Source: Marinobacterium zhoushanense
GTDB taxonomy: Bacteria; Pseudomonadota; Gammaproteobacteria; Pseudomonadales; Balneatricaceae
Reading direction: 5' to 3'
DNA length: 64,000 nt
NCBI RefSeq assembly: GCF_014641945.1
Contig: NZ_BMIJ01000001.1
Span: 851,998-915,997, forward strand
Each line of letters begins with the position of its first letter. Within the stretch, counting starts at the first letter, position 1. Below the pieces are notes generated by a model that searched no databases, was not told where the DNA came from, and was given only the letters and a program-made list of their open reading frames with translations. Shown in pieces: positions 9,038 through 17,691 of this stretch. Made by a program: the position numbers and the translations under genes.

Positions 9038-10705
9038 TCAGGCAGCCGACTGGGTCGCGCCGCCCCTCCTCTCTCCACGCTCCGCTTCACGGAGCATCTG
9101 TTTCAGCTCGGGTATCACCGTCGCGGCGTTTTCTTCCGTTATCACCGCCATCACGTAGCGGTCGGGACGCACCAGGAACAGCGCATTTTCGACACCGTCG
9201 AAGATCCACTCCCTAGCCTTGCCGAAGGCATCTCGGAACACCCGTACGTCACCGTCCGGCACCGGGTTGTATTGCTGGGGCGTGATGCAGACCCGCTGGA
9301 TATGGGAGGGCAGCTGCTGCTCCCACCCCTTCAACGGTGAAAAAGCCTCCTTGACCGAGGTGCCGTAACCCAGAAGCAGGAATCCCGGCGCACAGCAACC
9401 ATCCAGCTTGGCCACATGACGCTGTGGATCCTCCAGTGCGGGCTGAGCGATCATGCGGCCCGAACGTGTTTTCTTGGCACTCAGACCGTCGGACAGGAAC
9501 CAGCCGGAGGTGAAGCGGGGCTTGGGCTTATAGCGCATCTGGGTGACATAATCGCGGGCCGGCGGATAGAGACTCAGCAGGCGCATCCCCGCCTGCATCA
9601 GCCGGGCCTGGAACATGGTCGGCGGCATCATGAAGCGGCCCAGAATCGCCGCCATCTCGATCAGCTGCCAGGCGTGGGGTTTGCGCTCATCCTCGTAGGA
9701 GTCGAGGATGGTGGCTGGCAGTTGGCCGTGCACCACATGCGCCAGTTTCCACCCCAGGTTGGACGCATCACGGATACCGCTGTTCATCCCCTGTCCGGCA
9801 AATGGCGGGGTCAAATGGGCGGCGTCCCCCACCAGGAAGATGCGTCCCTCGCGCCAGCGCACCGCTTCCCTGGCATGAAAGTGATACACCTGCTTGCGCA
9901 CGATTTCGGCATCGCGGTCGGGTCCGTGATCGGCCATCAAGCGGCGCACGAACGCCTCCTCGACCACCTCTTCCTCGGTCTCGCCGGGCAGCATCATAAA
10001 TTCAAAGCGGCGTGTCCCATCCGGCCCCGGCAGATTGATACCGGGACGTCGCGGGTCGCAGTAAACCCGCGTCTGGCGGAAGTTGTCACGGGTGCCCTTC
10101 AGGTCGATGATCAGCCACTTCTGTTCGTAGGTGAGTCCCTCCAGCGGGATGTCGAGCGTGGTTCGGAAGTAGCTTTTGCCACCATCGGATGCGGCGACGT
10201 AGTCCGCCGTCAGTTCGTAGCGGTTGCCTTCGTTATCCTCAACCTCCAGCAACACACCCTGCTCATCCTGACTGAAGTTGACCACCTCGTGTCCGAAGCG
10301 GGCATCAACACACTCAAAACGCCGCAGTCCCTGTTTGAGGGAGGCTTCCAGATCGGGCTGGATAAACGCATTGCGCCGCGCGAAGCCGTATTCACTGGCG
10401 GTGGGCTCGATGCGGGCGAAAGGCCTGCGCTTCACATCCAGATACACCGATCCATAGTCCAGCGCACACTGACCGATAACTTCCTGATCAAGCCCGATCA
10501 TCTGCATGGTACGCATCGATTCGTCATCGATGGACACCGCGCGCGGCAGTTGGACCGTGGTCAGGTTTTTTTCCAGTACGACCGTTTGGACACCGTAGGT
10601 ACCCAGTAGATTGGCCAGTGTCAGTCCATTGGGGCCGGCACCAACCACCACGACCGGCACATGCTGCCGACCGCTCACAGATTTTTTTTCATTATTTGCG
10701 GACAT
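9038..10705 (-). CDS. FAD-dependent aromatic hydroxylase, MhpA-like
   Basis: 555 residues, the size of group A flavin monooxygenases of the 3-(3-hydroxyphenyl)propionate hydroxylase (MhpA) branch. The FAD fingerprint VVVVGAGPNGLTLANLLG is near residue 17, and the second FAD motif LVGDAAHLTPPFAGQGMNSG near residue 290. A C-terminal thioredoxin-like extension is present, as in MhpA. It should ortho-hydroxylate a phenolic acid with NAD(P)H and O2, giving the catechol cleaved by the VOC dioxygenase encoded just upstream. The exact substrate is unknown: MhpA of E. coli is paired with a LigB-type ring-cleavage enzyme, while here the partner is a VOC enzyme. Confidence 0.85.
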   Translation of the reverse strand: MSANNEKKSVSGRQHVPVVVVGAGPNGLTLANLLGTYGVQTVVLEKNLTTVQLPRAVSIDDESMRTMQMIGLDQEVIGQCALDYGSVYLDVKRRPFARIEPTASEYGFARRNAFIQPDLEASLKQGLRRFECVDARFGHEVVNFSQDEQGVLLEVEDNEGNRYELTADYVAASDGGKSYFRTTLDIPLEGLTYEQKWLIIDLKGTRDNFRQTRVYCDPRRPGINLPGPDGTRRFEFMMLPGETEEEVVEEAFVRRLMADHGPDRDAEIVRKQVYHFHAREAVRWREGRIFLVGDAAHLTPPFAGQGMNSGIRDASNLGWKLAHVVHGQLPATILDSYEDERKPHAWQLIEMAAILGRFMMPPTMFQARLMQAGMRLLSLYPPARDYVTQMRYKPKPRFTSGWFLSDGLSAKKTRSGRMIAQPALEDPQRHVAKLDGCCAPGFLLLGYGTSVKEAFSPLKGWEQQLPSHIQRVCITPQQYNPVPDGDVRVFRDAFGKAREWIFDGVENALFLVRPDRYVMAVITEENAATVIPELKQMLREAERGERRGGATQSAA

Positions 10706-10837
10706 AAATCCCCCCGGATTAATCCATCGACTGAGCCAGACACCCAGAAAAAAGCGTGCAGAATCCCCTACCGACAGGTCGGCATTTTTCGTTTTCCGGT
10801 TGCTTTATTCGGGGTGCGGCGTCAGGTATGAGGCCGT

Positions 10838-11656
10838 TTAACTGCGCAGGAAGGCCTGCCCCCAGTAGTTAAGGGTCTTCGGCGTGTGGAGCCAATCGGC
10901 GGCGGGCCGACCCTCCATCACCTCCAGCTCAGCGGAGATTTCAACCCAGTTTCCGTCCGGGTCGTGGATCATGAAGAACAGGTTGTTACCGGGACCGTGA
11001 CGACCAGGTCCCCATTTCAGTTCGATATCCAGCGTGGAGAGGTGGTCGGCCCAATCGCGGATCAGGTTCCAGTCACCCGCTTCGTAGCAGTGGTGATCGA
11101 ACCAGCGGCTCGGCGCCTTGAACACTGCGAGTACATGGTGCTCCTCATCGCTGCGCAGGAAACAGGCGCGCAGCTCGCCTTCCTCATCCAACACGTTATC
11201 GCTGACACTGAGACCGATCACATCACGGTAAAACTCAATCAGTGAATCGACTTCGGTGGTGGCCAGCGCCATATGTTGCAGACGTGCACGATAGGGCATA
11301 TCCCCCAGGTCGGATTTTTCCGACACACCGTAGATACTGCGGTTACCGTCCGGATCGGTCACCGCAAACACTTCACCATCGAGATAGGGGTTAGCGCAGG
11401 GCTCCAGTGTCACACCCTTGCTTTCCAGCCGCGCACGCAGGGAGGCCAGCGCCTCCGCCGACATGCCATAGGCAAAATGCTTGAGTTCTTTCGCATCGCC
11501 TTCGCTGATCAGCAGCTTGCGTCCGGGCCCTGTCACCATCCAACCGGCATCGGTGAGCTTGGCTTCGTTACGTAGCGCCGTTGCGTAAAATGTCGCCAGC
11601 GCCTCAGGGTTCGGCGACCCCAGTGCCAGATGATCAAGATGTGCGTCGATTGTCAT
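10838..11656 (-). CDS. VOC-type extradiol ring-cleavage dioxygenase
   Basis: 272 residues with two vicinal-oxygen-chelate modules. The second module keeps the type I extradiol ligands: His in RLQHMALATTEVD, His in FDHHCYE and Glu in DPDGNWVEIS; GPGRHGPG carries the active-site His. The closing motif has Phe where the family pattern usually has Tyr (NLFFMIHDPDGNW). It should cleave a catechol next to the hydroxyl pair using Fe(II). It lies between the IclR gene and the flavin hydroxylase gene, consistent with hydroxylation then meta-cleavage. It resembles 2,3-dihydroxybiphenyl dioxygenases, but the true substrate cannot be read from sequence. Confidence 0.85.
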   Translation of the reverse strand: MTIDAHLDHLALGSPNPEALATFYATALRNEAKLTDAGWMVTGPGRKLLISEGDAKELKHFAYGMSAEALASLRARLESKGVTLEPCANPYLDGEVFAVTDPDGNRSIYGVSEKSDLGDMPYRARLQHMALATTEVDSLIEFYRDVIGLSVSDNVLDEEGELRACFLRSDEEHHVLAVFKAPSRWFDHHCYEAGDWNLIRDWADHLSTLDIELKWGPGRHGPGNNLFFMIHDPDGNWVEISAELEVMEGRPAADWLHTPKTLNYWGQAFLRS

Positions 11657-11724
11657 TTTTATTATCCTTCGTTCAGGGCTGGTGGCCTCTTGAGCCCAAC
11701 ACCCCTCGCGTTCAACTTATCGAC

Positions 11725-12531
11725 CTACCTGACGAGCCGTTCGTACTCCCGACTTATCCTGTAGGCCAGCCCAATAATGCGTTCAGCCTCGGCTGCAATC
11801 CCGGTGTCGTCGTAATCCTCGATCGGTTGCACGCTGCTTAAACTGCCGATCACCTTCCCGTCGGGATTGAAGATCGGTGCGGCAAGACCGAATACACCCT
11901 CATCGACCTCAGCCTTGGTAACCGCATACCCTTTCTGCCGGATCACCCGCAGAGATTTCTTGAACTCGTCCCAGTTGGAACCGAGGTTCGCGCTCTTTAT
12001 CTCTTCGCTGTAGTTCACGAAGATCTGCATCAACTGGCGATTGGGTAAAAACGCCAGGATCGCTTTCGAGGTCGCGCCCTTCAGCAAAGGCCGTGGAGTA
12101 CCTCGGGAGTAACTGACCTGACGCCCCACCCCGCCAAACTGCTCAACGCAGATCACCTGATCCTTGAACAGACCGCAGATCAGCCAAGCCACGTTGACCG
12201 AGGCGCTGAGCTCCGGCTCGAGCAGCTTCGCCGCCCGCACCAGCGGGTCGGACAGGCGCAGCTGCCGATCCCACTGGATAATCCTTGCACCCAGGGTGTA
12301 ACGTCCCTGCTCCACCTGAAACAGCAGCCCTGCATCGGCCAACTCCTTGGTGTAGCGATAGGCGGTGGAACGCGTGTACCCCATGGCATCGCATATCCCC
12401 TCCACCGACCAGACCGTCGCCTCCTCGGTAAATAGATCAAGGACCGACAACATCCGCTCCAGGCTACTGGTCTTACTGTTGGTTTGAGTCGTATTGGAGC
12501 CGGTTACATCCTGGGTGTTGGGTGAATTCAT
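11725..12531 (-). CDS. IclR-family transcriptional regulator
   Basis: 268 residues. An N-terminal winged helix (SLERMLSVLDLFTEEATVWS, then GYTRSTAYRYTKELADAGLL) is followed by the IclR effector domain (LLKGATSKAILAFLP, VRQKGYAVTKAEVDEGVFGL). The gene begins 5 bp after the FAH hydrolase stop, so it sits inside the operon it probably controls. A perfect 15-bp palindrome ~100 bp upstream of the hydrolase start is a candidate operator. The ligand is likely a pathway substrate or ring-cleavage product. Confidence 0.92.
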   Translation of the reverse strand: MNSPNTQDVTGSNTTQTNSKTSSLERMLSVLDLFTEEATVWSVEGICDAMGYTRSTAYRYTKELADAGLLFQVEQGRYTLGARIIQWDRQLRLSDPLVRAAKLLEPELSASVNVAWLICGLFKDQVICVEQFGGVGRQVSYSRGTPRPLLKGATSKAILAFLPNRQLMQIFVNYSEEIKSANLGSNWDEFKKSLRVIRQKGYAVTKAEVDEGVFGLAAPIFNPDGKVIGSLSSVQPIEDYDDTGIAAEAERIIGLAYRISREYERLVR

Positions 12532-12536
12532 GGTAC

Positions 12537-13394
12537 TCAGCGTTCTTCGTCGATAATGGTATTGCGTAGAATACCAATACCCGAGATCTCGATCTCCACC
12601 ACATCACCCGGTTTCATCCACACCGGCGGCTCGCGAAACGCGCCCACACCACCGGTGGTACCACTCACGATCACATCCCCCGGTGCCAGTTCGGTGAAGG
12701 TGCTGCAGTACTCGATCAAGGCACCTACATCGAAGATCATGTCGGAGGTATCGGTCTCCTGCATCACCTCACCGTTCAGGCGCGTTACCAGATGCAGCGC
12801 CTGGGGATCGGGAATCTCATCCTTGGTTACCAGAGAGGGACCGAACCCACCGGTTTGGGGGAAGTTCTTGCCCGGTACGAACTGAATAGTGTGCTTCTGA
12901 TAGTCGCGCACCGAGCCATCGTTGTAGCAGGAGTAGCCCGCAACGTACTCGAGCGCGTTTTCACGCTTCACATGACGCGCCGTCTTGCCGACCACGACGG
13001 CAAGTTCTCCCTCGAAATCCAGCTTGTGAGACACGAAAGGCCGAACGATGGGCTGATTGTGGCCCACCTGGCTGTCGGCAAAACGGGTAAACACCATGGG
13101 ATGCACCGGCATATCGCGTCCGGTCTCTTTTACGTGGGTGGCGTAATTGATTCCGATACAGAGGATCTTGCCCGGATCGGGGATAACCGGCAGCAGCTCA
13201 ACCTGATCCAGGGGATAGGATTGGAGCGACTCAACGTCGACGGACGCTACTTTATCGAGCGCACCCGCGGCGATAATAGAACGGAGCGACCCACCCAGCT
13301 CATCCAAATGGGGTGAGAGATCCGCGACCATCTCGCCGCTTAGAATCCCGACCGATACCTCACCATTTTTTCGCCGAAACGTGGCTAACTTCAT
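12537..13394 (-). CDS. fumarylacetoacetate hydrolase-family protein
   Basis: 285 residues with a small N-terminal module then the FAH barrel. Metal-site residues are clear: DFEGELAVVVG supplies two Glu and YNDGSVRDYQ the Asp; CIGINYATHVKETG and GTTGGVGAFREPP are further family marks. FAH proteins hydrolyse, decarboxylate or isomerise oxo-acids made after ring cleavage. As first gene of the array with IclR, VOC dioxygenase and flavin hydroxylase, it probably processes the ring-opened product. Which of the FAH reactions it catalyses is not shown by sequence. Confidence 0.9.
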   Translation of the reverse strand: MKLATFRRKNGEVSVGILSGEMVADLSPHLDELGGSLRSIIAAGALDKVASVDVESLQSYPLDQVELLPVIPDPGKILCIGINYATHVKETGRDMPVHPMVFTRFADSQVGHNQPIVRPFVSHKLDFEGELAVVVGKTARHVKRENALEYVAGYSCYNDGSVRDYQKHTIQFVPGKNFPQTGGFGPSLVTKDEIPDPQALHLVTRLNGEVMQETDTSDMIFDVGALIEYCSTFTELAPGDVIVSGTTGGVGAFREPPVWMKPGDVVEIEISGIGILRNTIIDEER

Positions 13395-13492
13395 TTTTAT
13401 TGCTCCATTGGCGTTGGGTTCTCACCTGCGCAACAAGCCTACAACTACAGCTCTCATGCACAGCGTCTCAGGCTTTTAATGATTATTATCCC

Positions 13493-13507
13493 ACAATACA
13501 GTATTGT
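13493..13507. promoter_or_regulatory. candidate operator of the IclR regulator
   Basis: ACAATAC-A-GTATTGT is a perfect 15-bp palindrome ~100 bp upstream of the FAH hydrolase start, in AT-rich DNA unlike its surroundings. Size and symmetry fit IclR-family operators, which are usually ~15-bp palindromes. Wider TATCCCA and TTGGGAT half-sites flank it. The link to this IclR protein is inferred from position. Confidence 0.45.
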
Positions 13508-13604
13508 CAATAATTCCTATATTTTGGGATTTTAAAGAATGAAGCCGATTCTTCAGTACATCACACGCCTAGGCCAACGGACTCCGGGAGGGATAGCGCT
13601 CTTG

Positions 13605-13727
13605 GTCGGCGCGCAACTGCTGGTGATCGTTGAGATCCTCTTAACCCGCGGCAATCGCGTAGAGGCGCTGTTGTAGTATGTGGTGAAAACTGTGCTGCAC
13701 CCCGGTTATGACTTCGATTCTCTCCAC
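13605..13727 (-). pseudogene. IS1380-like transposase remnant (N-terminal part)
   Basis: The minus strand reads VERIEVITGVQHSFHH, then ILQQRLYAIAAG, an in-frame stop (TAA at 13643-13641), then EDLNDHQQLRAD. This matches the conserved start of IS1380-family transposases (LLRQRIYALALGYEDLNDH-LRHD), with the stop where Tyr is expected. It is the only coding trace I find in the 493-bp gap 13395-13887. It is in the same orientation as, and complementary to, the fragment at 5.5-5.7 kb. The rest of the gap holds the IclR-type palindrome next to the hydrolase start and otherwise nothing recognisable. Confidence 0.6.
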
Positions 13728-13887
13728 CTTGGACACTCCTGTGCACCAGCTCTATGCCTAGGCCGTTGCTGCTACCAAGGTGTTCGGTCTAAACGGGGGC
13801 TACTCCACAGGAGCTGCTGGACAGCTTCAGCGCCTTTATCGGCGTTCGAAGCCTAATCGGTTGCTGTAAATGCAGTAGCACAGTGGG

Positions 13888-15210
13888 CTAGATCCAACCC
13901 TGCTGCACCATCCAGCGTGACAATGCGACGCCCTTGGGCTCACCCAGGCGCTCGATCAGCACCCGGGTTGGATTGATATCGGATTGCGCCCGCACCTCGT
14001 CCAGCAGCGGCGCCAGTTCAAGGCCGTTCAGATGCCAGATGCCCAGCGGCTGGTCGGGGGTGATCACCACCCGCGCCTCGGTGATAAGACCGTTGTCCAC
14101 CACCGGCCGCACGCCGGTGCTGACCCGGTCCGGCGTTACCTCCAGATGCAAGGGCTGGCTGTCCGGCCAGGCCCGACGCGCACGCCAGAATGGATGCTCC
14201 GGCCACTGGGACTCCTGATCGTAGAAATCACGACCGATGCGGGCGAAGCGGTAGAACAACTGCTCGATTCGGGTTTCATGAAACGCCTTGGCCAGCGCCG
14301 CACGCTCAGGATGGCGGATCAGCGTGTTAATCACTGCCGGAGCCTGCAGCGCCGACGACAGCGCCTGAAAGATACCGTTTCCGGAAAGTGGATCCACCGC
14401 CATCGCGGCATCGCCGACCCGCAGCCAGTTATCACCGGCGCTGTGCTCACACAGCACCGGCGTGCTGGTGCGGGCATAGACCTCACCGACAGGCTCAGCA
14501 CCCTCCATGAAAGGTTGCGCCTGCTCAAGCCCGCTGAGGCGTTCATAACACCACTGCCCCAACTGCTGTTTCGGCGGCAACCGGCTGCTGGCCACATCCA
14601 GCGTCAGTTGCAGGTAGCGGCGGCCATCCTCACGTTTGGCCATCCAGGCCCAGCCGTCGGCAAAGCTCTGCACCGCCGAGCAGGGAGTGCCGGCCGCGCC
14701 CTGCCAGTGCTGCAACAGGGAGACGCTCTGCGCACCGCGAACCCGCGGCACGCCTGAAGCGGGCGCGGCACGGCCCCGCGCCTCGACCAGAAAACCGGCT
14801 TCAACACAGTGCTCGCTACCATCGTCACCCACAACGCTAACCGAGAATCCAGCCTCCTGCGAGGCCATTGCCGTAACACGGCCCTGAATCACCCGCACGC
14901 CCGAACCGCGCAGATCCTCGACCAACGCCCGGTCGAAGCGCTGGCGCACGATCAGCCGTTCGGTGTTGGCCGCACTTGTCTCGCCGTTCCAGGTCACCGA
15001 GCGTGCGGAGGGTGCGGCCAAAGTGGTCAACGCGCGCTCGAAACCGGCGTGACGCATCCCTTCCACGACACGATCGGATACCCCCTCGATGGCATCGAAC
15101 GGGCGCGGCTCACCGACCAGTGTCACCTCGTAGCCCAGCCGCTTGAGCCCGATCGCCACCGAGGCGCCGGCGGGACCTCCGCCCAGCACCAGGATCTGCG
15201 TGTCAGCCAT
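13888..15210 (-). CDS. qhpG: QhpG, FAD-dependent tryptophan hydroxylase of QHNDH maturation
   Basis: 440 residues. The N-terminal FAD fold has ILVLGGGPAGASVAIGLKRL; the second motif is GDAAMAVDPLSGNGIFQAL near residue 265. QhpG-type flavoproteins dihydroxylate the active-site Trp of the cross-linked gamma-subunit precursor on the way to cysteine tryptophylquinone. This is established for the Paracoccus enzyme. It is the last gene of the qhpADCBFEG array and overlaps the qhpE end by 8 bp. The family resembles tryptophan halogenases and geranylgeranyl reductases, so the name rests strongly on the operon context. Confidence 0.88.
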   Translation of the reverse strand: MADTQILVLGGGPAGASVAIGLKRLGYEVTLVGEPRPFDAIEGVSDRVVEGMRHAGFERALTTLAAPSARSVTWNGETSAANTERLIVRQRFDRALVEDLRGSGVRVIQGRVTAMASQEAGFSVSVVGDDGSEHCVEAGFLVEARGRAAPASGVPRVRGAQSVSLLQHWQGAAGTPCSAVQSFADGWAWMAKREDGRRYLQLTLDVASSRLPPKQQLGQWCYERLSGLEQAQPFMEGAEPVGEVYARTSTPVLCEHSAGDNWLRVGDAAMAVDPLSGNGIFQALSSALQAPAVINTLIRHPERAALAKAFHETRIEQLFYRFARIGRDFYDQESQWPEHPFWRARRAWPDSQPLHLEVTPDRVSTGVRPVVDNGLITEARVVITPDQPLGIWHLNGLELAPLLDEVRAQSDINPTRVLIERLGEPKGVALSRWMVQQGWI

Positions 15211-15892
15211 GCTCCCCCCTGCGCTGCTCCGGGCCGATGTAGGCCGCCCGGGCTATCAACCACTCCCGGGCTGCACTCAGTGTCGGCGCGGGATTCTGCT
15301 GGAGAAATGCGCCCAGCTGAGCGGTCAGATGAGCACAGCCCAGGCTGGCACCTGAATGCCCCAGGCTGTCGTCCAGCGGCCGCACGCAGCCACCGAAGTC
15401 GGCATAGGGCGTTTCCAGGTAGGAGGTCTCGTGCCGGGCGCAGCGGGCATCGCCGGTCATGCGGAACACGCCGGGATAGTGGGATGGATAGACCGGCTCG
15501 CCGCGGGCCGGGCTCGAGGCACAGAGGATCACCCCCTGTTTCAGCGCCCGGGTACAGGCCTCGCGCAGGGAGTCCCGGTCCTGGCGCAGGCCGAGGCTCA
15601 GGTTGATCAGCTGTGCGCCCTGCTCCACCAGCCAGTCGATCGCCGCAGCCACCTGTGCGCTGCTGGTACTCAGGCGCTCCTGGAACACCTGGGCACTGAG
15701 GATCTGCGCCTCGGGCGCCAGCGCCTGGATCACCTCGATCACCCGGCTGCCGTGACCGAGCCGATCCGGCAATGCCGGCTCCAGCCAGAGCTGATTATCG
15801 CGCAGGATAAAGGCGGCACTGTCCGCGACCTGCTGCATCGGGGCGCTGCCGGAATCGACCACACCGATACGCACCGGCCTGCTCTCACTCAT
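15203..15892 (-). CDS. qhpE: QhpE, subtilisin-like leader protease of QHNDH maturation
   Basis: 229 residues, a minimal subtilase. The triad is visible: Asp in RIGVVDSGSAP (about residue 13), His in LGHGSRVIEVI (about 47) and Ser in LGHSGASLGCAHL (about 185). There is no signal peptide, fitting a cytoplasmic enzyme. QhpE removes the leader from the radical-SAM-modified gamma subunit before export. It overlaps qhpF upstream and qhpG downstream by 8 bp each, so the three maturation genes are translationally linked. Confidence 0.9.
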   Translation of the reverse strand: MSESRPVRIGVVDSGSAPMQQVADSAAFILRDNQLWLEPALPDRLGHGSRVIEVIQALAPEAQILSAQVFQERLSTSSAQVAAAIDWLVEQGAQLINLSLGLRQDRDSLREACTRALKQGVILCASSPARGEPVYPSHYPGVFRMTGDARCARHETSYLETPYADFGGCVRPLDDSLGHSGASLGCAHLTAQLGAFLQQNPAPTLSAAREWLIARAAYIGPEQRRGEHG

Positions 15893-17609
15893 GTGGAACC
15901 TCGGTTATTTCGCTCAGATGACCGTTCTGCAGCAGCAGACGCAGATCGGCACCGGCCAACGTCGACGGCCGGTGGCTGATCAGTATCCGGGTACGCCCGG
16001 CAAACAGCCGGTCCACTGCCGCGATCACCTGCTGCTCGGTGGCTTCATCCACCGCCGAGGTCGCCTCGTCCAGCACCAGTACCGCCGGTTGCTGCAACAA
16101 GGCACGGGCGATGGCGATGCGCTGTTTCTGGCCACCGGAGAGCTGCTGACCACGCTCGCCCAGCGGCGTGTCCATCCCCTGCGGCAGTTGCTGGATCAGC
16201 TCCTCCAGCTGGGCATCAATGGCTGCGCGCAGCACCTGCTCGTCGCTGGCCTCAGGCTTGGCATAGCGCAGGTTGTCGGCCAACGAGCCGCGGAACAGGG
16301 TGATCTCCTGCGACACCACCGCCAGCGTGCGGCGCAGATCCGACAGGCTAAGCCCTCTGATATCCACACCGTCCAGCAATATTCGCCCCTGTTGGGGATC
16401 GTAGTGACGCTGCAACAGGTCGATCAGCGTCGATTTACCGACGCCGGACGCACCGACCAGCGCAATCTTGCGCCCTGCCGGCAGGGACGCATCGACACCG
16501 TTGAGAATCGGTTCTCGCTCACCGTAGGCAAAGTGCACCTGCTCCAGCTTCAGCTCGCCGAACAGGGGGCTCGGCAGGGGCGTGGGCACAGAGGGCGACT
16601 CGATCGTCACCTCGCTCAGGCGCAACTCGCTGACCCGGTTCAGGCTTACGCTCATGCGCTGGATCGCCACATAGAGTCCGAGCAGGCTGTTGACCGGCCC
16701 GGTGGCCATACCCAGGTAGGTGGAGAAGGCGATCAGCGAGCCTAGCTGCCACTGGCCATGAATCACCCACCAGCCGCCGATCAGAAAGGCGCTGGCGCGG
16801 GTCAGCGAGGTCAGCGTACTGGGAATCGCATGGGTGAAAAATTCGGTCACCTGCAGGCGCAGCAACTGGCCCAGGTAGTTGTCGTTGAGCCCCTGCAGGC
16901 GCTGCCGCTCACGCCGCTCCTGTCCTGTGGACTGAATGAACTTGATCGCCGGCAGTGTCTCCACCAGAAAACTGGAGAGGTCCGCCGAGCGTTCGCGCAT
17001 CTCGCGTGTGCGCAGCTCCACCTTGCGCCGCATCCAGCGCAGCCAGAGCACCTCCAGCGGGATCAGCACCAGCACCAGCAGCGACAGCTGCCAGGAGAGC
17101 GCCACCAGCAGCACTAGAGCACCGGCAAGGCCGATGATACTGCTCACCGCCGAGAACAGGCTGTCGACGGCAAAGCGCTGGATCTCGGCCACATCGCCGT
17201 CGATACGCGAGAGCAGATCGCCGATGCGGCGCTGACCAAAAAAGGTCGGCGAGAGTTTTTGCAGGTGGCCGTAGAGGTCGGTGCGCAGGGCAAACAGGAT
17301 GCGCCCTGACAAACGGGTGTGCAGATAGCGATTAAGCCCGGAGAGCACGGTGCCGAACAGGCCGACAAGGATCATCGCCACGGCGATCTGCACCAGCGTA
17401 CCGTAATCTTTCGCCAACAGGCCGTTGTCGATCAGCAGCTTGGTCAGCCAGGGCTGCAGCAGCACCAGCGAGGAACCCAACAGCGACAGCGCCAGCAGGC
17501 CGCCAATCGCCCTCTTCTGCGGTCTGACAAAGCTGTACAACCAGCGAAAGCCCTGCTCCAGCCGGGTTCGGTCGGGAGCATGGATCGCACGTACCAGCCA
17601 TTTCAGCAT
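15885..17609 (-). CDS. qhpF: QhpF, ABC exporter for the QHNDH gamma subunit
   Basis: 574 residues: an N-terminal six-helix ABC transmembrane domain (about 30-310), then an ATPase domain. Walker A is IALVGASGVGKSTLIDLL, the signature LSGGQKQRIAIARALL and Walker B VLVLDEATSAVDEAT; the switch His lies in ILISHRPSTL. It is a half-transporter that should act as a homodimer in the inner membrane and carry the cross-linked small subunit to the periplasm. It lies ~80 bp after qhpB, a slightly larger gap than elsewhere in the operon, and that gap contains a weak hairpin. Confidence 0.9.
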   Translation of the reverse strand: MLKWLVRAIHAPDRTRLEQGFRWLYSFVRPQKRAIGGLLALSLLGSSLVLLQPWLTKLLIDNGLLAKDYGTLVQIAVAMILVGLFGTVLSGLNRYLHTRLSGRILFALRTDLYGHLQKLSPTFFGQRRIGDLLSRIDGDVAEIQRFAVDSLFSAVSSIIGLAGALVLLVALSWQLSLLVLVLIPLEVLWLRWMRRKVELRTREMRERSADLSSFLVETLPAIKFIQSTGQERRERQRLQGLNDNYLGQLLRLQVTEFFTHAIPSTLTSLTRASAFLIGGWWVIHGQWQLGSLIAFSTYLGMATGPVNSLLGLYVAIQRMSVSLNRVSELRLSEVTIESPSVPTPLPSPLFGELKLEQVHFAYGEREPILNGVDASLPAGRKIALVGASGVGKSTLIDLLQRHYDPQQGRILLDGVDIRGLSLSDLRRTLAVVSQEITLFRGSLADNLRYAKPEASDEQVLRAAIDAQLEELIQQLPQGMDTPLGERGQQLSGGQKQRIAIARALLQQPAVLVLDEATSAVDEATEQQVIAAVDRLFAGRTRILISHRPSTLAGADLRLLLQNGHLSEITEVPHE

Positions 17610-17634
17610 CGTCTCTCCTCGTTAAAAACGGCAA

Positions 17635-17664
17635 AACGGGAACCGCCATGTGACAGTCCCCGTT
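17635..17664 (-). terminator. weak hairpin between qhpB and qhpF
   Basis: On the minus strand AACGGG pairs with CCCGTT around an 18-nt loop, followed by TTGC and a second T run. It could be a partial terminator that lowers expression of qhpFEG relative to the structural genes. The stem is only six base pairs. Confidence 0.35.
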
Positions 17665-17691
17665 GTCCAATCGCTCACACAACCTATCCCA

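Noticed and set aside
10740..10800. Possible plus-strand terminator with CCGAC/GTCGG before a T run
   Set aside because: The loop would be only two bases and no plus-strand gene ends nearby.
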